Below are positions 9,360 through 17,679 of a stretch of DNA of 32,900 nucleotides, piece after piece. Source of the DNA: a bacterium (GTDB lineage: Bacteria; Patescibacteriota; Gracilibacteria; UBA1369; PNNO01). Position numbers and translations under genes: made by a program. Below the pieces are notes generated by a model that searched no databases, was not told the DNA's origin, and saw only the letters and a program-made list of their open reading frames with translations. Each line of letters begins with the position of its first letter. The first letter of the stretch is position 1. The stretch covers positions 1-32,900 of the forward strand of contig JAGGUZ010000004.1 in NCBI GenBank assembly GCA_021158225.1. Direction: 5' to 3'.

Positions 9360-11336
9360 TTAATTAAGGAAATCTATTTCAGCTTTTATTCCATATCTTG
9401 CATGGAATTTTTTGTATTCGCTTCTCGCTGTTTTCAGCATATCTTTATATAGTAGATTAAATTGACTGTATCCGTCTTTTAACAGTTCTTCCAGTAAATA
9501 GATTGCATACCTTGGATTATCCGTTAGAATCGTCATATGAGCGTTGACTTTTAATAGTTCTAAATATTTGTTCAAAACAGGTTTTATTTGGATAATAAAA
9601 TTGTTCAGAATTTCCGTATCGCCTTTGTTGTAAAGGCATATGAATTCATAATAATCACTCTCAAAATTGTTTTCTCCTCCAAGTATTTTTGCTTTTTGCA
9701 CATAATTCAAGCAATTCGAATAATTTTTTTGTTCATATGCAAGGGTGGTCAATTGAAGTGCTCCTTGACTATCCAACGGATTATTAAACTCAAGATATTC
9801 TTTAGCTTTGTTAATTGAATTTATCAGCCAAACCGAATCTTTATTTTTCTTGTAAACTTCAAAAGCGCTGTAAGATTGCGCAAGGCTTGCGTCTCTTGGG
9901 AAGAACAGTCTATTAGCTTTCCCGTAGGCTTCAAAAGCTTCTTTATGGTTATTGACTCCGGCTAAATTTCTTCCTTGTATGTAATATCTGCCATACCATG
10001 CTTCGTGTATGGCAAAAACCATGCCGGCAAGTGTTGCTATCAATATAATCGTTAATATCCATTTATTGTTAATAACTGCTTTTTTCCTTGTTTTTTTACG
10101 AGGCCATATTATTCCGATGAGTATAAAGAACGGAAAGCTTGTTGCAAAAAAATCAAAATTGTTGTCTATTGAATGATGTATCAGTAAGGAAAGAATTGTA
10201 ATGCTCGCGATTACAAAAATTTGTGATTTGTTTGAAAAAGATGTGATTAAAACAATTGCAAGCCAAAGAAGTAGCAAGGAGAAAAACAAAATTCCATTCT
10301 CGGCAATGATTTTTACAGGCAAACTATACGGATAACTGGATAGGGTTTTAAAGTTTTTTTCATAACTCTGCGAGATATAATTAAAACTTCCTGATCCCAC
10401 TCCGGTTAAAGGATGCGAAATAGCCATGTTCCACCCTCTTTGCATAGATGCGATTCTTTCCGTTATGGAGCTTGATTCGTCTTCCGATTGGAAAATAAGT
10501 TTTTCTTCCAACGATTGTATATGTTGAGAATTACTTCTTATTGTATTTATTCCGGAAACCAGAATTAGAGATATTAAAAAAGCCAATATAACTCTTAAAG
10601 ATTTACGATTGAATTTAAATGTTGTTATTGCTACGATAACGATTCCAAAAATGGCGCTAAGCCATGCCGCTCTTGAAAAAGTTAAAAGAAAACCGGTAAA
10701 CAAAACAAAACATGTAATACACATGTAGGCTGTTTGTTTTTTTGTTTTTGCTATGTGATGTAAATATACGGCTGGGATAATAGCCAATATATTTAAATTT
10801 GCAAGCAGATTTGGAAATCCGGCAAATGATTTGTTTGGCTTAACAAGCGGACCTATTAGTCTGTCAAACGGATGTCCGCCGGCATACATAAAAATTCCCC
10901 ATATGTCGAGTAAAACAACAACCGCAATAATTCCCAAAAAAAGTTTCATTAAATCGTCTTCTGTCCATTTGGCTTGATGTATTGTTAATACCAAAAGAAG
11001 TCCTCCTGATATGTTCATTAGTTCAAGTGAGCCGTTTGAAGGGGATAAATTGAATATAAATGTTATTAAGAAGATGGAAAGAGCGAGTAACATAAGAAGT
11101 TCGCTTATTCCGGGTTTGTTTTTTATCCAACTTCTATCGAAAAGGAGCAAGAAAGTACCTCCGACGATAAATGGCCAAGCATAGTGGATTACAAGGCTTT
11201 GCCCGCCTTGTTTTAATATAATGATCAGTATCCAAAACAAGATAGCCCCTATAATAAATATAAGGTTTCTATTGCCGATAATAGATTTTTTAGAGAGTTT
11301 CATGTTTGTTTCGTTAGGAGTGTCAATTGTTATCAT
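9360..11336 (-). CDS. O-antigen ligase/polymerase-like membrane protein with TPR-like tail
   Basis: A polytopic membrane protein of 658 residues. Residues about 25-410 hold roughly ten or more hydrophobic segments. A large extracytoplasmic loop around 262-345 carries SHPLTGVGSGSFN at 307-319, and LTFSRAAWLSAIFG lies near 218-231. Both are typical of the Wzy_C/O-antigen ligase family (WaaL, Wzy, PglL-like), which join or polymerise lipid-linked glycans. A last TM segment (427-445) is followed by about 200 residues of helical repeats (EAFEAYGKANRLFFP, then NYSNCLNYVQKAKILGG) that look like TPRs. The start may be ATG 11336 or ATG 11303 (MKLSKKS). The gene sits antisense to the rRNA direction, between tRNA-Ala and tRNA-Ile. 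Confidence 0.85.
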   Translation of the reverse strand: MITIDTPNETNMKLSKKSIIGNRNLIFIIGAILFWILIIILKQGGQSLVIHYAWPFIVGGTFLLLFDRSWIKNKPGISELLMLLALSIFLITFIFNLSPSNGSLELMNISGGLLLVLTIHQAKWTEDDLMKLFLGIIAVVVLLDIWGIFMYAGGHPFDRLIGPLVKPNKSFAGFPNLLANLNILAIIPAVYLHHIAKTKKQTAYMCITCFVLFTGFLLTFSRAAWLSAIFGIVIVAITTFKFNRKSLRVILAFLISLILVSGINTIRSNSQHIQSLEEKLIFQSEDESSSITERIASMQRGWNMAISHPLTGVGSGSFNYISQSYEKNFKTLSSYPYSLPVKIIAENGILFFSLLLLWLAIVLITSFSNKSQIFVIASITILSLLIHHSIDNNFDFFATSFPFFILIGIIWPRKKTRKKAVINNKWILTIILIATLAGMVFAIHEAWYGRYYIQGRNLAGVNNHKEAFEAYGKANRLFFPRDASLAQSYSAFEVYKKNKDSVWLINSINKAKEYLEFNNPLDSQGALQLTTLAYEQKNYSNCLNYVQKAKILGGENNFESDYYEFICLYNKGDTEILNNFIIQIKPVLNKYLELLKVNAHMTILTDNPRYAIYLLEELLKDGYSQFNLLYKDMLKTARSEYKKFHARYGIKAEIDFLN

Positions 11337-11455
11337 ACCTTAATTTTAGTTAGCCTTGAAATATTAAACTTTATCTTGCAAAAGAGTGTTTTCTTTGGCA
11401 AAATATCCGAGTTAACCAATTTAGTAATTAGTAATCGGCAATTGGTGATTAACTA

Positions 11456-11532
11456 GGGCTTGTAGCTCAGCTGGTTAGAGCGCGTCGCTGATAACGACGA
11501 GGTCCGTGGTTCAAGTCCACGCAAGCCCACCA
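11456..11532 (+). tRNA. tRNA-Ile(GAU)
   Basis: A perfect cloverleaf: GGGCTTG/CAAGCCC acceptor, anticodon stem CGTCG/CGACG with loop CTGATAA (anticodon GAT), discriminator A and CCA. It is the other classical 16S-23S spacer tRNA, here 2.1 kb past tRNA-Ala and 6.6 kb before 23S, so it must have its own promoter. A candidate is TTGCAA (11376-11381) with CAAAAT (11399-11404), spacing 17, of moderate quality. Confidence 0.97.
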
Positions 11533-11540
11533 TTTTGGAA

Positions 11541-12803
11541 TCATTCATATCTAAGAGCTTCAACAGGGGATAATTTGGAGGCTTTTTTGGCTGGATACAT
11601 TCCGAATAAAACTCCGAACAAAAGGGCGGAGGCAAAGCCTAAAAGTACTGCATCTAAAGTTATGCTCATTCCAAAATCGTAACCCTGAAGTTTTGCTCCA
11701 ATATTTGTGATTACAATAATAATACCTCCGAGCACAATTCCGATTGTCCCGCCAAGACCGGTTATTATTAAAGACTCCGCCAAAAACTGAGCTTTTATAA
11801 TTGAGTTTGAAGCGCCGATTGCTTTTCTTAGACCTATTTCACGCGTGCGCTCTATTACAGAAAGATACATAATATTCATAATTCCAACGCCACCTACAAC
11901 AAGTGAGATTCCGGCAACCGCAAGAACAAGCAATGTCATGCCAAACATAATGGTTCCAACCATCTTTATTGACTCTTCCATACTCGTTACTCTAAAATCT
12001 TCTTTTTCCGTATCGTTTGGAGGAATGTTGTGCTGTTTTCTTAATGTTCTTTTTATGTCTTCAACCGTTTCGCTTGTTTTTTTTGTATCGTGCATACTTA
12101 CAAATCCATACATAACATGATTAACTCCAAGTAGTTGCTTTTGCGCCGTTTTAAGAGGTACATATATCATTTTATCGAAGTTAAAATACATAATGTTTCC
12201 ACGAGCTCTTGTTATGCCTATAACCTTAAATGTGGTTTGATTTATTTTAATATTTTTCCCTATCGCATTTTCTCCATCAAAAAGTTGATTTTTGATTTCT
12301 GAACCAAGGACAACAACTCTTGCTTGTGAATTATCTTCTCTTTCCGTAAAAAATCTACCTTGCTGAATAATGGCATCTTTATCTATTTCCGGAAAAGTCG
12401 CTGTAACCGCAAAAATAGTTGACCGTATGGCTTTGTTTTTATAAACGCTTTTAAATTGTCCCATAGTCGCGGCATAGTAGTTATCGACATTCGGGATTTT
12501 TTTAAGCGCTATAAAGTCATCTCTTTTTAGTGTGGTTATTTCCGCTCCTCCAACCATGGATGCTGTCATTTCCAGGTCGGACGTGCTTGGGATTTTAATC
12601 TCAATTTCAATCGTATCCGCTCCAAAAGATTCTATCTGATTAAGAATAAAATTCTCAAGACCTCTTCCGGCGGACATAACAACTATAATGGTTGCGATTC
12701 CTATAACAATGCCTATTGTCGTTAAAAATGTACGGCCTTTGTTTGTTTTAAGACCTTCTATTGCAAGATGAACGACTAGTTTTAAGTTTTCTTTTGTTAT
12801 CAT
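11541..12803 (-). CDS. MacB/FtsX-type ABC permease, second copy
   Basis: A permease of 420 residues with the MacB architecture: TM1 near 25-45 (TFLTTIGIVIGIATIIVVMS), then a periplasmic MacB_PCD-like domain to about residue 285 (FFTEREDNSQARVVVLGSEI, AIGKNIKINQTTFKVIGI). Three C-terminal TM helices of the FtsX domain follow, with IERTREIGLRKAIGAS and a final PAKKASKLSPVEALRYE. It lacks an ATPase domain; the ATPase is encoded separately at 14016-14696. It is clearly homologous to the permease encoded just upstream (12806-14038), and only 2 nt separate the genes, so the two may form a heterodimer. It ends with TGA, 8 nt from the 3' end of tRNA-Ile. Confidence 0.93.
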   Translation of the reverse strand: MITKENLKLVVHLAIEGLKTNKGRTFLTTIGIVIGIATIIVVMSAGRGLENFILNQIESFGADTIEIEIKIPSTSDLEMTASMVGGAEITTLKRDDFIALKKIPNVDNYYAATMGQFKSVYKNKAIRSTIFAVTATFPEIDKDAIIQQGRFFTEREDNSQARVVVLGSEIKNQLFDGENAIGKNIKINQTTFKVIGITRARGNIMYFNFDKMIYVPLKTAQKQLLGVNHVMYGFVSMHDTKKTSETVEDIKRTLRKQHNIPPNDTEKEDFRVTSMEESIKMVGTIMFGMTLLVLAVAGISLVVGGVGIMNIMYLSVIERTREIGLRKAIGASNSIIKAQFLAESLIITGLGGTIGIVLGGIIIVITNIGAKLQGYDFGMSITLDAVLLGFASALLFGVLFGMYPAKKASKLSPVEALRYE

Positions 12804-12805
12804 GA

Positions 12806-14038
12806 TTATTCATAACGAAGTGCCTCTATGGCACGATAAGATGAAGCTCTTTTTGCGGGTGAATATCCAAAAGTAACGCCTATTATACCTATTGCTAAAG
12901 ATGCGTAGATAATTGAATCCGATGTTACTATGAAATCCCAAGAATATCCGAGATATTGTATAACAAAGGCAACAATAAATGAAAAAATTACTCCTATAAT
13001 AATGCCTATAATTCCGCCGAGTCCCGTAATTGCAACAGCTTCAATAAGAAACTGTTTAAGAATGTCTTTTCTTTGTGCTCCCAAAGCTTTTCTAAGACCT
13101 ATTTCGTGAGTACGTTCCGTAACGGATATATACATAACATTCATAATTCCAATGCCTCCCACGATAAGAGCTATAAAAGCTATCGCAGTTAGAAATAGTT
13201 TTATGCTTCCGGTTATTTTCTGCAATGTCGCCAGTCTTTGAGCCATACTTGCAACCGTAAAATCATCTTCACTCGGACTACTTATATGATGCCTTGTTCT
13301 TAGTACGTTTTGAATTGCAGGGATTGTTTGGTTAATGTATTGGCTGTCGTCTATTTTTATTTTAATTATACTCATATGATTTATGCCAAGCACAAGTTTT
13401 TGCATAGTTTTTGCCGGAATAAAAATTTGTGAATCATTGTTCGTAAAACCACTTGCTCCGCGTTTTTCGAAAACTCCGATTACTCTAAAATTTTGGTTGT
13501 GTATTTTAATGTTTTCTCCTATTGGATTCCCTTCATCAAAAAGCTCTTTTTTTATTGTGCTTCCAAGAATAACAACTCGAGCCAAACCGGAATCTTCCGC
13601 CTTACTAAAGAATCTTCCGTTTGTGACGATGGCATCTTCCACTTCCGGATACTTTGAATAAACCCCGTTTATTGTTGATTCACTTTTTCTGTTCTTATAA
13701 ACGATCTGCCCCACTGTTTTGTTGTAGCCGGAAACAGCTTGGACATGTGGTATTTTGCCAATTGCTTCAACATCGTCGTTTTTAAGTGTTGTTATTACCA
13801 CTCCCATAAGTGCGACCGGTGGCTCTCCTTCTTCCGTTCCTCCGGGTAAAACGCCTATTAAATTCGAGCCGATCGATTGTACTTGATTAACTATTAAAGA
13901 TTCCGCTCCGTTTCCGACGGATACTATTACTATAATTCCGGATACACCTATAATAACGCCGAGAATCGTTAAAAAAGCTCTCATTTTATTGGATAAAAGT
14001 CCTCTAATAGCAAGCTTAATTGTCAGAAATATGTCCAT
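12806..14038 (-). CDS. MacB/FtsX-type ABC permease, first copy
   Basis: 410 residues, same build as its downstream paralogue. TM1 is around 20-40 (AFLTILGVIIGVSGIIVIVS), the extracytoplasmic MacB_PCD-like domain contains FFSKAEDSGLARVVILGSTI, and three FtsX helices follow with VTERTHEIGLRKALGAQ and the end PAKRASSYRAIEALRYE. MacB-type systems are mechanotransmitters that push substrates (peptides, lipoproteins, glycolipids) through or out of the envelope and do not form a classical channel. Its start overlaps the end of the ATPase gene by 23 nt, which points to translational coupling. The substrate is unknown. Confidence 0.93.
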   Translation of the reverse strand: MDIFLTIKLAIRGLLSNKMRAFLTILGVIIGVSGIIVIVSVGNGAESLIVNQVQSIGSNLIGVLPGGTEEGEPPVALMGVVITTLKNDDVEAIGKIPHVQAVSGYNKTVGQIVYKNRKSESTINGVYSKYPEVEDAIVTNGRFFSKAEDSGLARVVILGSTIKKELFDEGNPIGENIKIHNQNFRVIGVFEKRGASGFTNNDSQIFIPAKTMQKLVLGINHMSIIKIKIDDSQYINQTIPAIQNVLRTRHHISSPSEDDFTVASMAQRLATLQKITGSIKLFLTAIAFIALIVGGIGIMNVMYISVTERTHEIGLRKALGAQRKDILKQFLIEAVAITGLGGIIGIIIGVIFSFIVAFVIQYLGYSWDFIVTSDSIIYASLAIGIIGVTFGYSPAKRASSYRAIEALRYE

Positions 14039-14696
14039 CTTTAATATGTATTATTCTCTGGGCGTGATGTGCAACATTGTCCTCGTGAGTAACAACAACT
14101 ATTGTGTGTCCTTTCTTATGCAGTTCGTCAAAAAGTATCATCATTTCATGCGTAGATTTGCTGTCCAAATTACCGGTCGGTTCATCTGCCAATATTAATA
14201 GGGGATTATTAACCAGTGATCTTGCAACTGCAACTCTTTGTTGCTCTCCTCCGGATAGCTCGTTTGATAGATTGTTTATTCTATGAGACAAGCCGACTCC
14301 ATCTATAAGTTCCTTGGCTCTTTTAATTTGTTCATCTTCTTTTACTCCGGCATAAATCATTGGCAGTCTTACATTTTCCAAAACGGAAGTTCTTGGTAGT
14401 AGATTAAAAGCTTGAAATACAAAACCTATTTTCTTGTTTCTTATTTCGGCAAGTTGGTCCTCATTGAAATTTTTTGTGTCTTTGTCTTCAAATATGTAAG
14501 TTCCGCTTGTTGGAATATCCAAAAATCCCAATATATGCATAAGCGTTGACTTTCCACTGCCGGAATGCCCCATAATCACAACAAACTCACCTTTGTGTAT
14601 TTCCAAATCTACACCTTTAAGAACCTCGGTCTTAACCGTGCCGGTTATGTATGTCTTTTTTAAATTGTGCGTACTAAGGAGAGTTTCTTTTTTCAT
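14016..14696 (-). CDS. ABC transporter ATPase, LolD/MacB type
   Basis: 226 residues with every ABC motif present: Walker A GHSGSGKST at 43-51, Q-loop FVFQAFNLLPR with Gln95, signature LSGGEQQRVAVAR from 147, Walker B LLILADEPTGNLD at 166-178, and the switch histidine in VVVTHED near 204. The closest pattern is the LolD/MacB/FtsE branch (YAGVKEDEQ, TGNLDSK). It would power the two adjacent permeases. It begins 17 nt after the adaptor gene and overlaps the first permease gene by 23 nt. Confidence 0.95.
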   Translation of the reverse strand: MKKETLLSTHNLKKTYITGTVKTEVLKGVDLEIHKGEFVVIMGHSGSGKSTLMHILGFLDIPTSGTYIFEDKDTKNFNEDQLAEIRNKKIGFVFQAFNLLPRTSVLENVRLPMIYAGVKEDEQIKRAKELIDGVGLSHRINNLSNELSGGEQQRVAVARSLVNNPLLILADEPTGNLDSKSTHEMMILFDELHKKGHTIVVVTHEDNVAHHAQRIIHIKDGHISDN

Positions 14697-14713
14697 ATCT
14701 TAATTTGTGAATC

Positions 14714-16624
14714 TTATTTTACGAATGTCACTATTTTATCTCCTTCTTTTAATCCCGATGTAATTTCTACATATTGGTCGCTTTCCAGCCCAGTGGTAAT
14801 AACCACTTTTTTTGGTGACCCATTTTTAAGAACTTCGACATAACGAGTATCGTTATCGTATTTAATTGCGCGGGTTGGAATAATAAGTATATTTTTCTTC
14901 TCATCCGTAATAATATCCAAGTTGGCAGTCATTCCGGATTTAAGTCTATCATCTTTAAGGTCGAATGCGGTTTTAATTTGATAATACACAACACCTTGTA
15001 TTACCGTTTCGGCTGGATCTATGTAAATAACTGACCCGTGTAATTTTTCTGTAAAATCAAGTGCGTCAATTGTCATTTCCACTTTGTCTCCTTTTTTTAT
15101 TTTAACTATATCTGTTTCCGGAACATTCGCTTCTACTATTAATTTGTCTGATTGAATAGCTAAAAAGGGAGAAATTGCACTTCCCGTAAGTGAAACATTC
15201 TCTCCAATTTTACCATATATGAAAGTGACTATTCCATTGATTGGAGCTATAAGCTGGCTGTCTTTGTAATTGTTTTCAGCTATTTTAAGTGCAATTTCCG
15301 CTTTGGAGATGTTTGCAAGAAGTGGAGCTAAATCGACATCTCTTGCAGGAGATTTTTTTAGAGCTAAAGTTGCAGTAGCAGAATCTAGAGCTGCTTTTTT
15401 TAAAGCCTCCATTGCAGTGGCGTTTTCTATGGCTGTCTGAGCATTTGTTTTTGCTTGTTCCAAGTTAAATGCGGATGTGCTTAGTGCGTTTTTGGCATCT
15501 TTATATTTATTCTCGGCTGCATCAATCTGAAGTTTATAATTTAATTTAAGAGTTTCTATATCCTGTGCGGATCCTGTTTTAATATTCAGTATGGTTGCTT
15601 GTGCGTCTTTTAATCTTATAAGGCTGTTTGAAAGTGAATTTGTTTTTGTTGAAACTTCAAGAATGAGATTTTGCAGATCGGTTCTTGAATAAGGGAGGTT
15701 TTCAAGTTCTGTTCCAAGTTGCGTAAGTAGCAAGAGAATACTGTTTGCACTCTCTATGGAAGAATCGAAGACTTTATCGAGATCGTCATGGGTGGGGCTT
15801 GTCGAAAGGTTGGTGTAGTCTAGAAGAGTGGTCTCGTATTTTTCGTTCGCGGGATTATAGTAATCGAGCTTGAGTCTGTTTTTTGTATGAGTTGGAAGTA
15901 GCATAAATCCCGTACCTCTGATACCGATTGTATCTTCGACTAAGAACATACTATCGTGCATTACTGTAATCAATGTATCCAAGTTTGTTTGAGTTTTCGA
16001 ATAAGCGCTGTTAAGTGCGATTGTTTGAGTGTTTGAGTCTCCGTCGAGATCGAGTTTTGATATTTCATTTTCAAGAAGTGATTTTGTGGTGTTAAATTCT
16101 TCCAACGCTGAATCTCTGTTTGCTTCAGCTTGTTTATAAGCTATTTTTGCGAGCTTAATGTTTGAGTTACTAATATTTTTTGTATTTTTTACTTCAATTT
16201 GGGCTGCATTATAGGCTGCCTTTGCGCTATCCACACTTGCTTGCGCTATTGAAATTTCTTCATATTTTGCTCCGGCTCTTGTTTGATTGTATTGCGCATA
16301 AGCATAAGAAACATTTGCCTTGTTCCTTTCTATTTCGAGTTCAAGAGAATCGTTTTTGAGTGTTGCCAGAGTTTCGTTTTCTGTAACACTGTCACCTTCA
16401 TTAATAAGTATATCTTTTATCGTTCCGCTTTTTTGAAAATTCATATTTATTGTCGGATCTGCCGTAATAGATCCTGTTGCGCTTACGGTTTGAGTAATAT
16501 TTCCCATCGTTGCTTCAGCTACAATGTATTCTTGTTTTTCACCGTTGTTTAAAAAGAAGTAGGCGATAACCACCAAAGTTATAGCAATAGCTCCATACTT
16601 AACTGCTTTTTTTGATAGGATCAT
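14714..16624 (-). CDS. MacA/HlyD-like membrane fusion (adaptor) protein, extended
   Basis: A periplasmic-adaptor-type protein of 636 residues. A TM anchor lies at about 8-25 (YGAIAITLVVIAYFFL). The first lipoyl half (IKDILINEGDSVTENETLATL) lies near 68-90, a very long helical region spans about 90-445, and the second lipoyl half APINGIVTFIYGKIGENVS follows. Beta-barrel and membrane-proximal domains come last (SGMTANLDI, ILIIPTRAIKYD, GLKEGDKIVTFVK). MacA-like proteins are usually about 370-400 residues, so the hairpin insert is unusually large. ATG 16624 is chosen because residues upstream in the same frame do not look like protein and overlap a TATAAT at 16665-16670. It is the first gene of the four-gene export operon. 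Confidence 0.92.
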   Translation of the reverse strand: MILSKKAVKYGAIAITLVVIAYFFLNNGEKQEYIVAEATMGNITQTVSATGSITADPTINMNFQKSGTIKDILINEGDSVTENETLATLKNDSLELEIERNKANVSYAYAQYNQTRAGAKYEEISIAQASVDSAKAAYNAAQIEVKNTKNISNSNIKLAKIAYKQAEANRDSALEEFNTTKSLLENEISKLDLDGDSNTQTIALNSAYSKTQTNLDTLITVMHDSMFLVEDTIGIRGTGFMLLPTHTKNRLKLDYYNPANEKYETTLLDYTNLSTSPTHDDLDKVFDSSIESANSILLLLTQLGTELENLPYSRTDLQNLILEVSTKTNSLSNSLIRLKDAQATILNIKTGSAQDIETLKLNYKLQIDAAENKYKDAKNALSTSAFNLEQAKTNAQTAIENATAMEALKKAALDSATATLALKKSPARDVDLAPLLANISKAEIALKIAENNYKDSQLIAPINGIVTFIYGKIGENVSLTGSAISPFLAIQSDKLIVEANVPETDIVKIKKGDKVEMTIDALDFTEKLHGSVIYIDPAETVIQGVVYYQIKTAFDLKDDRLKSGMTANLDIITDEKKNILIIPTRAIKYDNDTRYVEVLKNGSPKKVVITTGLESDQYVEITSGLKEGDKIVTFVK

Positions 16625-16664
16625 CTTTTCATTTATTACATGATTGTTTCTCAAAAAGCATACT

Positions 16665-16670
16665 ATTATA
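16665..16670 (-). promoter_or_regulatory. -10 element of the export operon
   Basis: TATAAT on the minus strand, about 40 nt before ATG 16624; no clear -35 at the normal distance. It lies back to back with the plus-strand promoter at 16736-16764. Confidence 0.5.
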
Positions 16671-16735
16671 TTAAGTCTTATTATGCAATGCGTGAAAAAT
16701 ATAGATTTATATTTCAATAAAGTCGCCGAAAGGAC

Positions 16736-16764
16736 TTGACAAAGAATTAGATATATTGTATAAA
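16736..16764 (+). promoter_or_regulatory. Near-consensus promoter of lipoprotein gene 1
   Basis: TTGACA (16736-16741), exactly 17 nt, TATAAA (16759-16764): eleven of twelve consensus bases. The leader would be about 26 nt and has no Shine-Dalgarno sequence. Confidence 0.85.
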
Positions 16765-16796
16765 GAAGTTCGCTGTAAAAATTAATTCTAAAAATT

Positions 16797-17267
16797 ATGG
16801 AAAATATGAGATCGGAAGAAAAAAATGTTTTAGAAGAAAACTCTCTTGTTGGTTGGCGTGTAAGAGGATTGATTGCAGCCGTTTCATTAGCATTATTGGC
16901 TACTTTGGGCGGATGTAAACAAAAAGCACCGAATTCACTTGAAAAATGTTTAGGTAAAGATCGTGCCACCGAAATTGAAGGACGATTGGGTAGGATGAGA
17001 AAAGTTTGTCACGAAAGAGTTAATGATTATGTCCATATTAATGATGGGAAAAAGATGATCGGTCTTAGAAAAGATGCTGAACATGCTTGTGGTGCTTACA
17101 AAGACGAACTTGATTTGACTATTATGGCTATAAGAACAAAATGGGATGAACTAAGAAGAGTGAGGAAGTGGTCCAGACGTAACGAGTGTGAAGTTGCGGA
17201 AAAAGTAACTTTGTCTAAAGCAAAAGCTCTTAAAGAAAGTGACAGCAAGGTTTTGGAAGAAGAGTAA
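16797..17267 (+). CDS. Putative Cys-containing lipoprotein, 156 aa
   Basis: I do not recognise the family. The N-terminus has an unusually long polar region of about 22 residues before the hydrophobic stretch GLIAAVSLALLATLGGC, whose LGGC fits a lipobox (Cys40). The mature part is highly charged and helical and has four further cysteines (KCLGK, VCHER, ACGAY, ECEVA), which could form disulfides outside the membrane. A coiled-coil-like, Lys/Glu-rich tail ends the protein. It is expressed from its own strong promoter, and the next gene has a promoter starting directly after this stop codon. I infer an abundant surface lipoprotein. The alternative is a small membrane-anchored protein not processed as a lipoprotein. 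Confidence 0.7.
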   Translation: MENMRSEEKNVLEENSLVGWRVRGLIAAVSLALLATLGGCKQKAPNSLEKCLGKDRATEIEGRLGRMRKVCHERVNDYVHINDGKKMIGLRKDAEHACGAYKDELDLTIMAIRTKWDELRRVRKWSRRNECEVAEKVTLSKAKALKESDSKVLEEE

Positions 17268-17296
17268 TTGACCTATTACTGCTAGAATGTTATAAA
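17268..17296 (+). promoter_or_regulatory. Near-consensus promoter of lipoprotein gene 2
   Basis: TTGACC (17268-17273), 17 nt, TATAAA (17291-17296). The -35 starts on the base after the TAA stop of the preceding gene. Confidence 0.85.
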
Positions 17297-17321
17297 TACA
17301 ACCTTTTTAATTCAATTTACT

Positions 17322-17612
17322 ATGATGAGAAAAAATAATTTAGAAAAACAGGAGCATACAGAATCTAGGCTCTCGAAAACGAATCTTGTTCAAGACAAGG
17401 AGTCGCCATTAAAAGTAAGAGTTGCACGTACTCGTTATGCAGTATTAATCGCTACCTTAATGGGAGCTTTATTTGGAGGATCGTGTGACGGATGTAACTG
17501 TTCCGCTACTTGGAAAGGAAGCGAAGTTGCGGGATGTTCTTGTGTGGACACGGGAGATAGTGCTAACAAAGCTCTTGGGCAAAAACAAAAAAAAGAAAAG
17601 CTTGATTACTAG
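17322..17612 (+). CDS. Putative small Cys-rich lipoprotein, 96 aa
   Basis: Family unknown. As in the preceding gene, a long polar N-terminal region (about 38 residues) precedes a hydrophobic segment, YAVLIATLMGALFGGSC, which ends in a lipobox-like GGSC (Cys55). Directly after it comes a cluster of cysteines: CDGCNCS, then GCSCVD. Such a CxxCxC...CxC pattern could bind a metal or form disulfides. The tail is Lys-rich (KALGQKQKKEKLDY). Own promoter, leader of about 20 nt, no Shine-Dalgarno. The start could be either of the two adjacent ATG codons. The shared layout suggests a functional link with the preceding lipoprotein, though the two mature parts do not look homologous. Confidence 0.65.
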   Translation: MMRKNNLEKQEHTESRLSKTNLVQDKESPLKVRVARTRYAVLIATLMGALFGGSCDGCNCSATWKGSEVAGCSCVDTGDSANKALGQKQKKEKLDY

Positions 17613-17638
17613 TTTGTATTCATTCAAAAAGTGTGCTG

Positions 17639-17647
17639 TGATATAAT
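17639..17647 (+). promoter_or_regulatory. Extended -10 promoter of the two-TM protein gene
   Basis: TGATATAAT, a perfect TGnTATAAT element, about 33 nt before ATG 17680. The -35 region (TTCATT) is poor, as is usual for extended -10 promoters. Confidence 0.65.
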
Positions 17648-17679
17648 ATCTTTGTGTTAGCAGTAATGAATACTTTTTT

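Noticed and set aside
16625-16969. Upstream extension of the MacA-like adaptor
   Set aside because: The added residues overlap the divergent promoters and the lipoprotein gene on the other strand and precede the natural TM anchor.
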